Positions 1 to 9,015 of a stretch of DNA of 64,000 nucleotides are shown one piece after another (positions within the stretch are counted from its first letter, which is position 1; every line of letters begins with the position of its first letter). A program made the position numbers and the translations under genes. The DNA lies in contig NZ_CP083582.1 in the NCBI RefSeq assembly GCF_020091585.1, positions 5,156,536 through 5,220,535 on the forward strand, read 5' to 3'. Under the pieces are notes generated by a model, which was not told the origin of the DNA, did not search any database, and saw nothing but the letters and a program-made list of their open reading frames with translations. This DNA is from Kovacikia minuta CCNUW1. GTDB lineage: Bacteria > Cyanobacteriota > Cyanobacteriia > Leptolyngbyales > Leptolyngbyaceae.

Positions 1-160
1 CACAGTACTCTCGGTATATCGGCTCAGGAATCGCTAGAGTTTCGATATACTGATTCCTTCTGCGATCGCAGCCCAATCTCCGGAATCCCCCCCTTAAAAT
101 TTTCTGTTGATTCGTTACGAATTTTTCCCCAAATGGAAAGTGAGGGGAGAAGGCAGAGGG

Positions 161-260
161 AGTAGGTGTCAGGTGTCAGGTGTCAGGAAAGGATAAAGGA
201 TGAAGGATAAAGGATAAAAACAATCTCATTATCATCACCCCATCACCCCATCACATCCTC
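161..260. repeat. STRR heptamer arrays
   Basis: Tandem heptamers: three copies of AGGTGTC, then GGATAAA/GGATGAA units, then a CATCACCC-type stretch. Bases 1-272 hold no credible gene; the rest is unique sequence with one HIP1 octamer near 65. Confidence 0.8.
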
Positions 261-272
261 ACTCCTCACTTT

Positions 273-902
273 CTAAAACCGATACCCAAAGCCAAACTGC
301 ACCTTTACGGGAAAAGTTTCCTTGATGGTGGGGGCATTGAGTTGATACTGGGCGTCCCCATAGATCACAACCTTATCGCTGACAGCGGCTTCTGCCCCCG
401 CAGTCACAATGACTGCGTTTTGATTGGTTAACTCTGCGCTTTTGTCTTTGGCGTTCGCAAAGGAGTAGCCTGCACCTGCATAAATGTTCATATTGCGAGC
501 GATCGCCAGATCATAGGAAAGGGTTGGCTGCACCACACTCGTTTCAGGACCAATAAATGCCTTCCCTCTCAAAGAAAACGGCAAACTACCCAAATCAACC
601 CGTCCCTGAAGCCCCTGGCTGTTGAGTCCGGGAGTTCCAGGGGAACCCAATTGGGGGGTTGTTCCATAAATAGGTTGGGAAGACGCATTTTCGATCGCCT
701 GGTTAAACACCCAACTGGCAGGAGAACCGGTCTGTTGCAAAAAATCCTGCCCCAATCCCAACACGTTGTTTGCATCAACCGTGATCCCGATGTAGCTTCC
801 TGAGAGTCCATTGGGTTGGGCGATCGCCGTATTTGCCAGCCAGAAAGGGGCACCAGCCGAAGCAGCGATGGCAACAGCGACGGTCAAGGAACATTTATTC
901 AT
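273..902 (-). CDS. Small outer-membrane beta-barrel-like protein
   Basis: A 209-residue protein with a clear Sec signal peptide: basic start, Ala-rich core and an ANTAIAQ-like cleavage region around residues 24-29. The mature part alternates short hydrophobic beta-strands with Gly/Asn turns and ends in Tyr-Arg-Phe; a C-terminal aromatic residue is the usual signal for BAM-dependent outer-membrane insertion. The last four strands (GAGYSFA, AVIVTAG, VVIYGDAQY, VQFGFGYRF) look like barrel strands. I do not recognise the exact family. It stands alone and is not clearly in an operon with the HlyD-like gene. Role unknown; a small porin-like or surface protein is the inference. Confidence 0.6.
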   Translation of the reverse strand: MNKCSLTVAVAIAASAGAPFWLANTAIAQPNGLSGSYIGITVDANNVLGLGQDFLQQTGSPASWVFNQAIENASSQPIYGTTPQLGSPGTPGLNSQGLQGRVDLGSLPFSLRGKAFIGPETSVVQPTLSYDLAIARNMNIYAGAGYSFANAKDKSAELTNQNAVIVTAGAEAAVSDKVVIYGDAQYQLNAPTIKETFPVKVQFGFGYRF

Positions 903-1109
903 AACAACTGTCTAAGGGAGAAGGGTGAGATCTGTTCTGTACGCCATGCTATAGGAGGGTTCGGAATACGCTCCGGTGGTTTACAAAACTTCGCATTCAG
1001 GACATACAGGATTTCGGTAATTGGTAATCGGTCATCAGCAATTGGGTTCTTTGAAATCCGATTGTTGGTTCTGACTGCCAGTTACCGCTTACTTTTTCCA
1101 CCCCCCGCT

Positions 1110-2108
1110 CTACAAATCTGACCACAACCGGGCTTTTCGTAAGATGAACTGCATCAAGGTTTCTTGACGAGAGATAATATCGGCTCTGCCATCCATTCCG
1201 GGTTGCAGCGGGTATTGTTGGTTATTTCGGGTCAGGTAAGGTTGGTCAGGTTGAATCGTCACTTCATAGAAGGTGAAGGCTCCGTTCCCACTGTCTTGAA
1301 CGGTTGTGACATCGGGGGCGATCGCCTTTACCGTCCCTTTCAGTACGCCGTAGTCAGGATAGGGATAAGCCGATATGCGCATCTGGGCTGGCTGCCCCAG
1401 GGTCACACGGCTAATATCCTGGGCGGCAACCCGCGCCTTCACCAGCAGGGGCGAATCCTTAGGAACGATCTGGGCGATCGTATCTCCTAACCTCACAGCC
1501 TGTCCGGGGTTACGAACCTCTAACTTTAAGATTGTGCCGTCGGCGGGTGCCCGGATGACCTGCTTATCGATTTCTGCACTAACCCGTTGCAGGGCATCTT
1601 CGTCATAGCCGATTTGATTTTGCAACCCGACCCGTTGCTGTAACAAACGGTCGCGCTGGGCGCTTGATCGTTTCCCATTCGGCGACTGAAGTTGCTTATT
1701 GATCCCATCTAATTGAGCTTTGTACCGCTTGATGTAGCCTTGCAGGGCAGTTTGGCGAACTTCCAAAGCTTCCAGACGGGCACGATCGATCACATTTACC
1801 TCAGCAATGACCGCGCCCTGCTGGACAGGTTGATTTTCCTGCACTTTAATTTCGCTGACGGTACCTTCGATCGCAGATTGAACGACACTTAATTCCCTTG
1901 CCGGACGCACACTTGCAGGAGCCTGTACGGTCACGTTGTACTGAATGACCCCAGACAGCGCAACCATGCCACCCACCGTCCCAGCCAAAAGCAACCCTCC
2001 CCAGGTTGTCCAGCGACTAATTGGAGGCAAAAATTCCTCATTTTGTAAAGGAGGAAGATCGGGATCAGAAGAATCAAGCATGACCGATCGTTCAGTGTTT
2101 AACACCAT
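1110..2108 (-). CDS. HlyD-family membrane fusion (periplasmic adaptor) protein
   Basis: A 332-residue adaptor of the HlyD/secretion type, joining an inner-membrane exporter to an outer-membrane channel. The order is a short cytoplasmic tail, one transmembrane helix (about residues 36-56, GGLLLAGTVGGMVALSGV), a first biotinyl-lipoyl half (AIEGTVSEIKVQENQPVQQG), a coiled-coil hairpin (about 115-180), the second lipoyl half (IRAPADGTILKLEVRNPGQAV) and a beta-barrel domain. The start is uncertain: a second ATG lies nine codons inside, at 2081. No ABC exporter or TolC gene adjoins it, so the partner must be elsewhere. Confidence 0.85.
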   Translation of the reverse strand: MVLNTERSVMLDSSDPDLPPLQNEEFLPPISRWTTWGGLLLAGTVGGMVALSGVIQYNVTVQAPASVRPARELSVVQSAIEGTVSEIKVQENQPVQQGAVIAEVNVIDRARLEALEVRQTALQGYIKRYKAQLDGINKQLQSPNGKRSSAQRDRLLQQRVGLQNQIGYDEDALQRVSAEIDKQVIRAPADGTILKLEVRNPGQAVRLGDTIAQIVPKDSPLLVKARVAAQDISRVTLGQPAQMRISAYPYPDYGVLKGTVKAIAPDVTTVQDSGNGAFTFYEVTIQPDQPYLTRNNQQYPLQPGMDGRADIISRQETLMQFILRKARLWSDL

Positions 2109-2305
2109 TCTACTTATGCCTCAATGCTTATATGGGGTTCTAAGGCAGAGGGAAGAAGGCAGAGGGAAGAAGGGAAGAAATTGTTGCTGATAGCTCACTT
2201 CTGTATCGGCTCAAACGCACTGTGCCTGATTAAGAACCACCATTAGGATCTTTCAATGCTTCTAAGGGTCAATCCGCAAAGTCTTTAGTTTTCTGTAATT
2301 CACAA

Positions 2306-2390
2306 CTCATAATTCATAATTCATAACTCATAATTCATAATTCATAACTCATAACTCATAACTCATAACTCATAACTCATAATTCACCCT
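2306..2390. repeat. STRR array, TAACTCA/TAATTCA heptamers
   Basis: About ten tandem copies of a seven-base unit (CATAACT or CATAATT) fill the spacer between the HlyD-like gene and the ABC ATPase gene. A GGCAGAGGGAAGAA-type array lies at 2140-2180. No permease or other gene is present between 2109 and 2395. Confidence 0.85.
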
Positions 2391-2395
2391 CCTAC

Positions 2396-3901
2396 CTACG
2401 CTCCTCCCGTCATCAGTAGACCAATCTGTTCTACGGTGGCAGTACTGGCATTCAGAATATCGACGAACCGACCCTCGTACATGACGGCAATGCGATCGCT
2501 CATTGCCATGACTTCCTCCAGTTCGGTGGAGATATAGAGAATGGCGGCTCCTCGTTCCCGTTCTGCCAGCAGTGCCTTTTGGACGTACTCGGTTGCGCCC
2601 ACATCCAAGCCACGGGTTGGCTGCATGGCAATGATTAAGCCAGGTTCACCGGAGAGTTCCCGCGCCAAAACGACTTTCTGTTGGTTCCCACCGGAGAGTT
2701 GGTTCACCCGGAGTTTGCCACTGGTCGCACGAATGTCAAAGGTCTCGATCGCTTGCTCCGCATTGGCAGTGATTGCCGTATTCTGCAACAGCCAGCGGCG
2801 GCAGAAGGGCAAAAATTTGAACGCTTTCAAAATTAAATTGCGGGCAATGCTGAAGCGCATCACCAACCCCATTTTTTGACGATCTTCTGGGATATACCCA
2901 ACTTTGAGCTGTTGTACCCGCTGTTGCGGTGTCCAGTGGGTGATGTCTTTTCCATTTAAGCTAATTGTGCCCGTCGTAGTGGGGCGCAGCCCGGCGATCG
3001 CATCTGCTAGTTCCCGTTGTCCGTTGCCATCTACTCCCGCAACTCCCAAAATTTCACCTGCTTGCAGTTGAAAGGTGACTCCTTTCAGGATGGGCAGGTT
3101 TCGATCATCATTCCCATGCAACCCCTGCACCTCCAGCACAACATTGCCTGCCAAATGGGTGGGCTTGTTTACCTGTAACAACACTTCCCGCCCAACCATG
3201 AGTTTGCTCAAACTTTGGCGCGTCGCTGCTTGGGTGCTTGTGGTGGCAACTACCTGTCCCCGTCGCAGTACCGTTACCCGATCGCACAGGTTCAGCACTT
3301 CTTCTAGCTTGTGGCTGATGAAAATAATGGTGTGTTGATTGGTAGCCAGCTGTCGCAACACAGCAAAGAAGGAGTCAACTTCCAGGGGCGTTAGTACTGC
3401 CGTTGGCTCATCCAGAATCAGTAACCTAGCCTGCCGATAGAGGGCTTTCAGAATCTCTACCCGCTGTTGGGTACCAACGGGCAGGTCGCCAACCCTGGCA
3501 AAGGGGTCGATCGTCAATCCATACGCCTTTGCCATCGCATCGATTTCCTTAGCTTTCTGGGGCAAGTTCAAGCGCAGGGATGCATTCATCCCCAGGATGA
3601 TATTTTCTGTCACTGACAGTTGGGGCACCAGCATAAAGTGCTGATGAATCATGCCAATGCCCTGCTGGATGGCGGCATTGGGTGATGAGATCTGAACGGG
3701 TTGCCCCTTCAGGTAAATTTGCCCAGCATCCGGTTGATACAACCCTGAAAGAATGTTCATCAGGGTCGTTTTGCCCGCTCCATTTTCCCCCAACAGAGCA
3801 TGAATCGACCCCGAATGAACTTCCAGGTTGACGCTGTCATTGGCAACAAAGCTGCCAAAACGCTTGGTAATTCCTTCTAACCGTAGGTAAGGTGATTGCA
3901 T
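2396..3901 (-). CDS. BMP-family nucleoside ABC transporter, duplicated ATPase subunit
   Basis: A 501-residue protein with two ABC ATPase domains in tandem, as in sugar (RbsA/MglA-type) and nucleoside (YufO/NupA-type) importers. Domain 1 has Walker A GENGAGKTT near residue 38, signature LPVGTQQRVEILKAL and Walker B LLILDEPTAVL. Domain 2 has a changed P-loop (GVAGVDGNGQREL), signature LSGGNQQKVVLAREL and LIIAMQPTRGLD where the Walker B carboxylates normally sit. A degenerate second site is normal in this family. It lies 11 bases downstream of the lipoprotein gene, so the two form an operon. It should power nucleoside import, but no membrane permease genes follow. Confidence 0.9.
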   Translation of the reverse strand: MQSPYLRLEGITKRFGSFVANDSVNLEVHSGSIHALLGENGAGKTTLMNILSGLYQPDAGQIYLKGQPVQISSPNAAIQQGIGMIHQHFMLVPQLSVTENIILGMNASLRLNLPQKAKEIDAMAKAYGLTIDPFARVGDLPVGTQQRVEILKALYRQARLLILDEPTAVLTPLEVDSFFAVLRQLATNQHTIIFISHKLEEVLNLCDRVTVLRRGQVVATTSTQAATRQSLSKLMVGREVLLQVNKPTHLAGNVVLEVQGLHGNDDRNLPILKGVTFQLQAGEILGVAGVDGNGQRELADAIAGLRPTTTGTISLNGKDITHWTPQQRVQQLKVGYIPEDRQKMGLVMRFSIARNLILKAFKFLPFCRRWLLQNTAITANAEQAIETFDIRATSGKLRVNQLSGGNQQKVVLARELSGEPGLIIAMQPTRGLDVGATEYVQKALLAERERGAAILYISTELEEVMAMSDRIAVMYEGRFVDILNASTATVEQIGLLMTGGA

Positions 3902-3912
3902 TGGCTGCGTTT

Positions 3913-5013
3913 TTACGCTGCTCCTTTCACACAGCGGGTTTCCTTGCCAGCTTCGGTACAGGTGTCAAAGGTAATTTTTTTGGCGACGATCGCTTCTGCT
4001 GTGATTTTTGTCTTGTCTTGAAGGGTTTGGGGAACAACGGAGTTGAACTTGCCCAAGTAAAGGATATCTGGTTCTTCTAAACCCAGGGAGTAAACCTGAC
4101 CTTTTAGTTCGTTTTTGCTCGCCAGGTCAGCCAGTTTGGCGATTGCCAGATCAATCCGCTTCACCGCACTGGTCAACACTGCTTTGGGGGCAACATCGAG
4201 CTGATCGGAGGTATTCCCAAAGGCAAAGGCACCCTTATCGGCGATCGTTTGCAGGGCGGTGGGGGAAGCATTATCTAGCCATTGATAAATGACATCCGCT
4301 CCGGCTGAAAGGAGGGCATTGACGGCTTCTTTTGCTTTGGCTGCATCATTCCAATCGCCAGTGAAAGTGTGGCTGACTTGAATCTTAGGATCAACTGACT
4401 TCGCGCCCAACTCAAACCCGCGCAATTCTTCCTGGGTTGCCTGAAATTCTTGCCCAGCAATGTAAGCCATTTTCTTCGCTTTACTTAAAGTTGCGCCAAT
4501 AATGCCACACAGGTAGCTTGCCTGAAGGTTGTCGATACGCAGGGAAGCAATATTGGGTCCAGTAGCTGCCCCATTCACCCCAATGAAAAAGGTTTTGGGA
4601 AACTGGGGTGCGACCTGTTTAATCGCGGCATCAAACTGCCCTCCGTGGGCATAAACCAGATTAAACCCGCGTCTGGCAAAGTCAGAGAGTGCTTCTGCCT
4701 GGTCAGCCTGCCCCACCTTTTCAACGTAGGCAGTTTCTGCGCCCAATTTTGACTTAATTTCGTTCAGCCCAGAATAGCCTGCCTGGTTCCAGGCTTTATC
4801 GGTAATGATTCCTGGCAGGACGATCGCCGCTTTAAAGCCCGATGCCGCACCGGATGGACTGGGAGAGGCAGGGGATTCGGAAGCAGGGGAACTGCTGGTT
4901 GTGGGACTGCTGCCACACGCCTTCAGCAACAAACTCCCACCCAATGCGGCTGAACCGTAGAGAAAATGACGCCGACTTTGACTTGTGCTCATGGAATTAC
5001 ACTCCTTACCCAA
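3913..5013 (-). CDS. BMP-family substrate-binding lipoprotein
   Basis: A 366-residue periplasmic binding protein of the basic-membrane-protein (PnrA/BmpA) family, which bind purine nucleosides. Twin arginines (SRRHFLYGSAAL) and a lipobox (LLLKACG) mark a lipoprotein, perhaps Tat-exported; a Ser/Pro-rich linker follows to about residue 57. Family motifs include AWNQAGYSGL, FIGVNGAATGPNIAS, CGIIGATLSKAKKMAYI, GADVIYQW and YSLGLEEPDILYL. The ATG at 5013 is preceded by GTAAGGAGTG, a good ribosome site. The gene comes first in the operon with the ATPase. The ligand cannot be told from sequence. Confidence 0.9.
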   Translation of the reverse strand: MGKECNSMSTSQSRRHFLYGSAALGGSLLLKACGSSPTTSSSPASESPASPSPSGAASGFKAAIVLPGIITDKAWNQAGYSGLNEIKSKLGAETAYVEKVGQADQAEALSDFARRGFNLVYAHGGQFDAAIKQVAPQFPKTFFIGVNGAATGPNIASLRIDNLQASYLCGIIGATLSKAKKMAYIAGQEFQATQEELRGFELGAKSVDPKIQVSHTFTGDWNDAAKAKEAVNALLSAGADVIYQWLDNASPTALQTIADKGAFAFGNTSDQLDVAPKAVLTSAVKRIDLAIAKLADLASKNELKGQVYSLGLEEPDILYLGKFNSVVPQTLQDKTKITAEAIVAKKITFDTCTEAGKETRCVKGAA

Positions 5014-5597
5014 AACATTCCAAGCAATCTAGTCATAGATATAGCAGCAACAACTAGAAGTAACAGTTAAACCCTTATCCAACTTGCCTCTATCTAATTC
5101 AATAATTTGAACTTAAGGCAATGGCTGCCTCTCGACAGATGGTAAACAGGGAGAGGATGGGTGAATAATGGATTGTCAACTCGATCGTTACCAATCTAAA
5201 TAAGATTCATTGAAGTAAAATATATTTCTTTATTTCATGTCTGGTTCTGATTTTAAGTTTGGTCACGGTTTATTTGAAATGCTTGACTCCTGCCCCCATG
5301 ACTCCACTGGTCATTCTGTAAAGTTTTGTAAAGCTAAAATCCCGGCTACTGCTTGGCTTGACTGGAATTAGAAGTTAAGCGAAACTGTCAAATAACTGAG
5401 TCACTGCCACACTCAATTAATAGCTTTTGTTAAGCATTAATTCGGAATGATTCGGTTAATCACTTCTGATTAATTCAGAGTTCGGTTGAAGGGGAGACAA
5501 ACTGCGGTCAGGTTATTTCAATCGTTAGCAACCTATAGCCCGGTTCTAGCCGACTTGCTACCTGGTTGGGATTTGTAAAGTTCTTATTTTTGAAAGC
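5014..5597. other. 584-bp spacer without a gene
   Basis: This AT-rich divergent spacer separates the BMP operon from the DUF2997 operon and must carry both promoters. I see no credible ORF, RNA gene or long repeat in it. Confidence 0.5.
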
Positions 5598-5807
5598 ATG
5601 GAAACTCTGGAGTTCATTATTTACCCCGATGGGCGGGTGCAAGAGAAGGTAACTGGGATTGTCGGTGCTTCTTGTGCGGAAGTGACTGCGGCGATCGAGG
5701 CTCAGTTGGGTCAAGTACTCAATCAGGAGCTAACCTCTGAGTACTTTGCTCAAGCTACCCACCAGTCTTCAATCGCTACTACTCAAGCGACCTTTGGTGA
5801 GTGGTAA
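5598..5807 (+). CDS. DUF2997 family small protein
   Basis: A 69-residue protein resembling the cyanobacterial DUF2997 family: a beta-hairpin opening (METLEFIIYPDGRVQEKVTGIVG), then a conserved helix with an invariant-looking Cys (GASCAEVTAAIEAQLGQV) and a variable tail. It heads a three-gene unit with ycf35 (61 bases on) and a ferredoxin. That order is commonly conserved in cyanobacteria, which suggests a shared but undefined role. No catalytic motif is visible. Confidence 0.75.
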   Translation: METLEFIIYPDGRVQEKVTGIVGASCAEVTAAIEAQLGQVLNQELTSEYFAQATHQSSIATTQATFGEW

Positions 5808-5868
5808 GTTCTCAATAATTTTTTGTCCAGCTTCTACTGTCCAGCTTCGTTAAGTTAAGAAAATCACC

Positions 5869-6255
5869 ATGTCACACTTTAGCCAAATCAAAACTCAAAT
5901 TCGCAATCTCTCCTCACTGCAAGCCGCATTGACTGATCTGGGAATCGATTGGAAGTCTGGTCCCCAGGAAGTTAGGGGCTACCGTGGGCAAACCCAAACT
6001 GCCGAACTGACGATCGAGCAGGATAACGGTTACGACATTGGCTTCCGGTGGAACGGTACTGAATATGAACTGGTGGCAGATCTGCAATTCTGGCGTCAAA
6101 ACTGGTCGGTCGATCGCTTTCTCAGCCATGTGACTCAGCGCTATGCCTACCACACCGTCCTGAGTGAAACCGCTCAAAGAGGGTTCCAAATCTCTGAAGA
6201 GCAAAAAAATGCTGATGGCTCAATTCGTCTTGTCCTGCAACGCTGGAGTGCCTGA
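5869..6255 (+). CDS. ycf35: Ycf35 / DUF1257 protein
   Basis: A 128-residue protein matching the DUF1257 family, the cyanobacterial counterpart of algal plastid Ycf35. Seen features are MSHFSQIKTQIRNLSSLQAAL at the start, GYRGQ, the DIGFRWNG strand, DLQFWRQ and the conserved QRYAYHTVL segment. Function is unknown; retention in plastid genomes suggests a role in core chloroplast-type biology. Its TGA overlaps the ATG of the ferredoxin gene by one base, so the two are probably translationally coupled. Confidence 0.85.
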   Translation: MSHFSQIKTQIRNLSSLQAALTDLGIDWKSGPQEVRGYRGQTQTAELTIEQDNGYDIGFRWNGTEYELVADLQFWRQNWSVDRFLSHVTQRYAYHTVLSETAQRGFQISEEQKNADGSIRLVLQRWSA

Positions 6256-6926
6256 TGTCTGATGTTTCCTCACCTGCACCGGACGATCTGACTGTTGGGC
6301 AGCTGCCTGAATCGACAGAGGGAGCCATTCGGACAGGGCTGGAACCTGAACTGGGTAGTTTTTTGAGAGACGCCGCTGAACGCACAGGTTTAGAACCTGA
6401 GCTAGGCGGCGTCTTTCGCCAGAATGGGGTCTATGTCGATGAGTTAACCTGCATCGGCTGTAAGCACTGTGCCCACGTTGCCCGTAATACCTTTTATATC
6501 GAGCCAGATTACGGACGCTCCCGTGTGGTACGGCAGGATGGCGATCCAGAGGAACTGATCCAGGAGGCGATCGACACCTGTCCAGTTGATTGTATCCACT
6601 GGGTTAACTATGTTGAGCTAAAACAATTGGAAGAAGAACGTCAGTATCAAGTGATTCCAGTTGTTGGCTTTCCCCTAGATCACGCTATTGTTACCAAAAA
6701 CCGTCAGAGACAAAAGTTGAAAGCCAAGCGCAAGGCGCAAAAGCAAAATCGTGGGGCAGAAAGATTAGAAAACCATCTAACGCTGTACCTGCTTGCAGGT
6801 AACCCTAAGGAACAAGAACAAAACAAAGCCGGTCTGATCAGAAGCTTAACCGAATCGGGAAGACTCGAAACCCCGTCAATTACTCCACTCGTTCCAGGAA
6901 GGTTTGAACCCTGCCATCGGGGCTAA
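6255..6926 (+). CDS. 4Fe-4S ferredoxin with extended C-terminus
   Basis: A 223-residue ferredoxin. One cluster-binding set is visible: CIGCKHC (CxxCxxC) near residue 68 and CPVDC about 40 residues later. Two copies of a GLEPELG motif (around residues 29 and 45) precede it. The core ends near VVGFPLDHA; beyond it come a Lys/Arg-rich helix (QRQKLKAKRKAQKQ) and about 50 residues of low-conservation tail. The tail runs 47 bases into the convergent DUF4335 gene and may come from lost upstream stops. It probably serves as a low-potential electron carrier for the Ycf35 pathway (inference). Confidence 0.85.
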   Translation: MSDVSSPAPDDLTVGQLPESTEGAIRTGLEPELGSFLRDAAERTGLEPELGGVFRQNGVYVDELTCIGCKHCAHVARNTFYIEPDYGRSRVVRQDGDPEELIQEAIDTCPVDCIHWVNYVELKQLEEERQYQVIPVVGFPLDHAIVTKNRQRQKLKAKRKAQKQNRGAERLENHLTLYLLAGNPKEQEQNKAGLIRSLTESGRLETPSITPLVPGRFEPCHRG

Positions 6927-8292
6927 GAACCAGGCGAATGGTAGCGTTCCGTTTGCTATTCAGAGGAGAAACGAACGGTTCACCGACCAGGGGAATCCCG
7001 GTTCGATCGATGTAGTCACCAGAGGTCAGACCGAGCGGGATAATTTGCTGGAGGCTGCCATTTGCCCCAATCACCAGTCGGTATTCCAGCACTTGAGTTA
7101 AGCCCTGGGGGGACGTCCAACGTCCCTGAAAATAGCGTCTAGCTTCTGCAACCTGGGGAATGGTGTCAAAAGGAGTGCCATTTTGCGCTGTGGACTCGTT
7201 TGCTGCCAGTGAATCTGCCCCGCGTGAAGCTGCTCCTGCTGCTGCCCTTCTGGCAGGAGCATCATCCGCCAATTCGGGTTTAAGTTCACCTGCCAGAGGT
7301 GCGGGAAGGGGCTGCGATTTCGCCACTCGCAACTCATTTGCTGTCGTATCCTGACGGGTTTTAGCTGCAAAGCCATCGCGACTACTATCCGCTGGTACAG
7401 GAGAGCCTGCCCCTGTCGTCGATTGTTTCATGCTGGGCAAAGGAGCAACAATCTGCGGCTTTAACCCATTGGGTAAACCAGGTGCGGGAGAACCTGTAGA
7501 CCCGATCGGCGGCGCAGGAGGTAGCTTTTGATTGGGCAAAGCCAGTGGTGCGGGCTGCTCATTCATTGCAGCAGGTGGAAGTTGGGTGGCAATTTTTTGG
7601 TCACTGCTGCTGGCTCCCTGGCTGGTCGTGGGGGCTGCGTTTTTTGCCGTGTAGGAACCATCCCACAGTTTGGCAATTGAGGTCGAAAGCCCAACCACAA
7701 CCAGGGTAACTGCGGCGATCTGAGCCCAGGCAGGAGAGCGTTTTAGCCAGCTCGATTGGGCAGGCTGAAGGGTTGGCAAAGCCACAACCTCCGTCGTATA
7801 TTCGTCTAACGCATTTGCTAGATCGAACAATTGTAAGGCACTGAGATGGGTAACCGACCCTGTTTCCTCCGTCGCCAGCTCCCCCAACACTAATTCATGG
7901 GACAACAATCCCCTGGGCTGAAGCAGAATCCCCGCAGAATTGGAGGGTACCGACTGAAGGGTTGAAGCCTGCGCGGTAAGGGTAGGCACCAGAGCGATCG
8001 GGCTGCCATTTGAGACGGCTCCTCTCCCATCTGCAAGCTCAGGTACCCCTTCCAAAAACTGCTGTACGTAGGTTGTTACAACCTCACACAGGGCATCCAA
8101 CTGGGCACGATCGCCCCGAAGCGTGACCCACTTATCCTCCGGCAGTTTTGGATCATCTAAATTAAGTTGAAACCGAAGTTGCTTCAGCACAGGCTGCCCC
8201 ATCCAACGGGACAAGGGCGACTGGCTTCCCATAATCTCCAAAGTACAGGTCGGAGGCGTATATCGTCGCAGAACTGATAGGGACATGGGCAA
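6880..8292 (-). CDS. DUF4335 family membrane protein
   Basis: A 470-residue protein. The N-terminal 190 residues (RRYTPPTCTLEI, LRFQLNLDDPKLPEDKWVTLRGDRAQLDAL, LSALQLFDLANALDEY) match the cyanobacterial DUF4335 family. One transmembrane helix follows (about 194-212, WAQIAAVTLVVVGLSTSIAKL), then a long Pro/Ala/Ser-rich disordered linker and a C-terminal globular region (RRYFQGRW, LEYRLVIGANGSLQQIIPLG). The DUF3038 gene lies just upstream on the same strand, the usual pairing. Its 3' end overlaps the ferredoxin gene. Function unknown. Confidence 0.8.
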   Translation of the reverse strand: MPMSLSVLRRYTPPTCTLEIMGSQSPLSRWMGQPVLKQLRFQLNLDDPKLPEDKWVTLRGDRAQLDALCEVVTTYVQQFLEGVPELADGRGAVSNGSPIALVPTLTAQASTLQSVPSNSAGILLQPRGLLSHELVLGELATEETGSVTHLSALQLFDLANALDEYTTEVVALPTLQPAQSSWLKRSPAWAQIAAVTLVVVGLSTSIAKLWDGSYTAKNAAPTTSQGASSSDQKIATQLPPAAMNEQPAPLALPNQKLPPAPPIGSTGSPAPGLPNGLKPQIVAPLPSMKQSTTGAGSPVPADSSRDGFAAKTRQDTTANELRVAKSQPLPAPLAGELKPELADDAPARRAAAGAASRGADSLAANESTAQNGTPFDTIPQVAEARRYFQGRWTSPQGLTQVLEYRLVIGANGSLQQIIPLGLTSGDYIDRTGIPLVGEPFVSPLNSKRNATIRLVLSPDGRVQTFLERVE

Positions 8293-8334
8293 AAAAGGCT
8301 AAAGGATACAAGGGTTCTAAATTTTAAGTTTTGG

Positions 8335-8435
8335 AGTTTTAAGTTTTAAGTAGGTCATTGGTCATTGGTCATTAGTGACGAGTGACTCGTTACTGCCGCT
8401 TACCACCTACCACCTGCCACCTACCACCTATTTCT
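8335..8435. repeat. STRR arrays between DUF4335 and DUF3038 genes
   Basis: TTTTAAG units, then GGTCATT units and a CCACCTA heptamer run (8399-8431). They occupy the space between two genes that are probably cotranscribed. Confidence 0.75.
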
Positions 8436-9015
8436 TCGCCCGATCGATCAACGCCAGCCAGAGCCGCCGGGGACCACTGGCTGCACTGTAGAACAATAGA
8501 TCAATCAAAAGCTTGAGAGCAAGGTGGGTCAGGATGTCGGGGGAGGTATTATCTCCATCCTCCATGCGTTCCTGGTAAGTGTTATTAAAAGCATCCAGAT
8601 AGTCTCCCAAAAGTGCAGCCTGGTGAGGCTCCCGGTTTTGTTCTGTCATTTGCTCCAAAAGAGCAACAGCACGCCGGATCAGCTCCTGGTGTTGTTTTGC
8701 CAGGTGGCAACTGATGAGCACTAATGCCCGTGCTTCCTCCACATCTAGCTTTTTGCGTCCACCCTGCCCCCGCCGCAGGGGGCTAGACTGGCGCAGTCGC
8801 CAGAGGGCAACCCGATCGGCAACCAGTGCCTCCAGTTTGAGATCCGCCGCTGCCTGAAGCATTGCCTCGGAACCAACCCCCGTCAATGCCTCCAGTGCCA
8901 GAAGCACCAGATCCAATTGGGCTTTGATATTGTCCAATTGGGTGGGATCGGGTTGATGGGTTAAGGGCAGGGCTTCGATGGATACGATCGCGGGCGGCTT
9001 GACTGGAGATTGCAT
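8428..9015 (-). CDS. DUF3038 family protein
   Basis: A 195-residue, largely helical soluble protein matching DUF3038. Recognisable parts are LDNIKAQLDLVLLALEALTGVGSEAML, LVADRVALWRLRQSSPLRRGQGGRKKLDVEEAR and the C-terminal LALKLLIDLLFYSAASGPRRLWLAL. It sits upstream of DUF4335 as in other cyanobacteria, so the two probably act together. No enzyme motif is visible. Confidence 0.8.
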   Translation of the reverse strand: MQSPVKPPAIVSIEALPLTHQPDPTQLDNIKAQLDLVLLALEALTGVGSEAMLQAAADLKLEALVADRVALWRLRQSSPLRRGQGGRKKLDVEEARALVLISCHLAKQHQELIRRAVALLEQMTEQNREPHQAALLGDYLDAFNNTYQERMEDGDNTSPDILTHLALKLLIDLLFYSAASGPRRLWLALIDRAKK

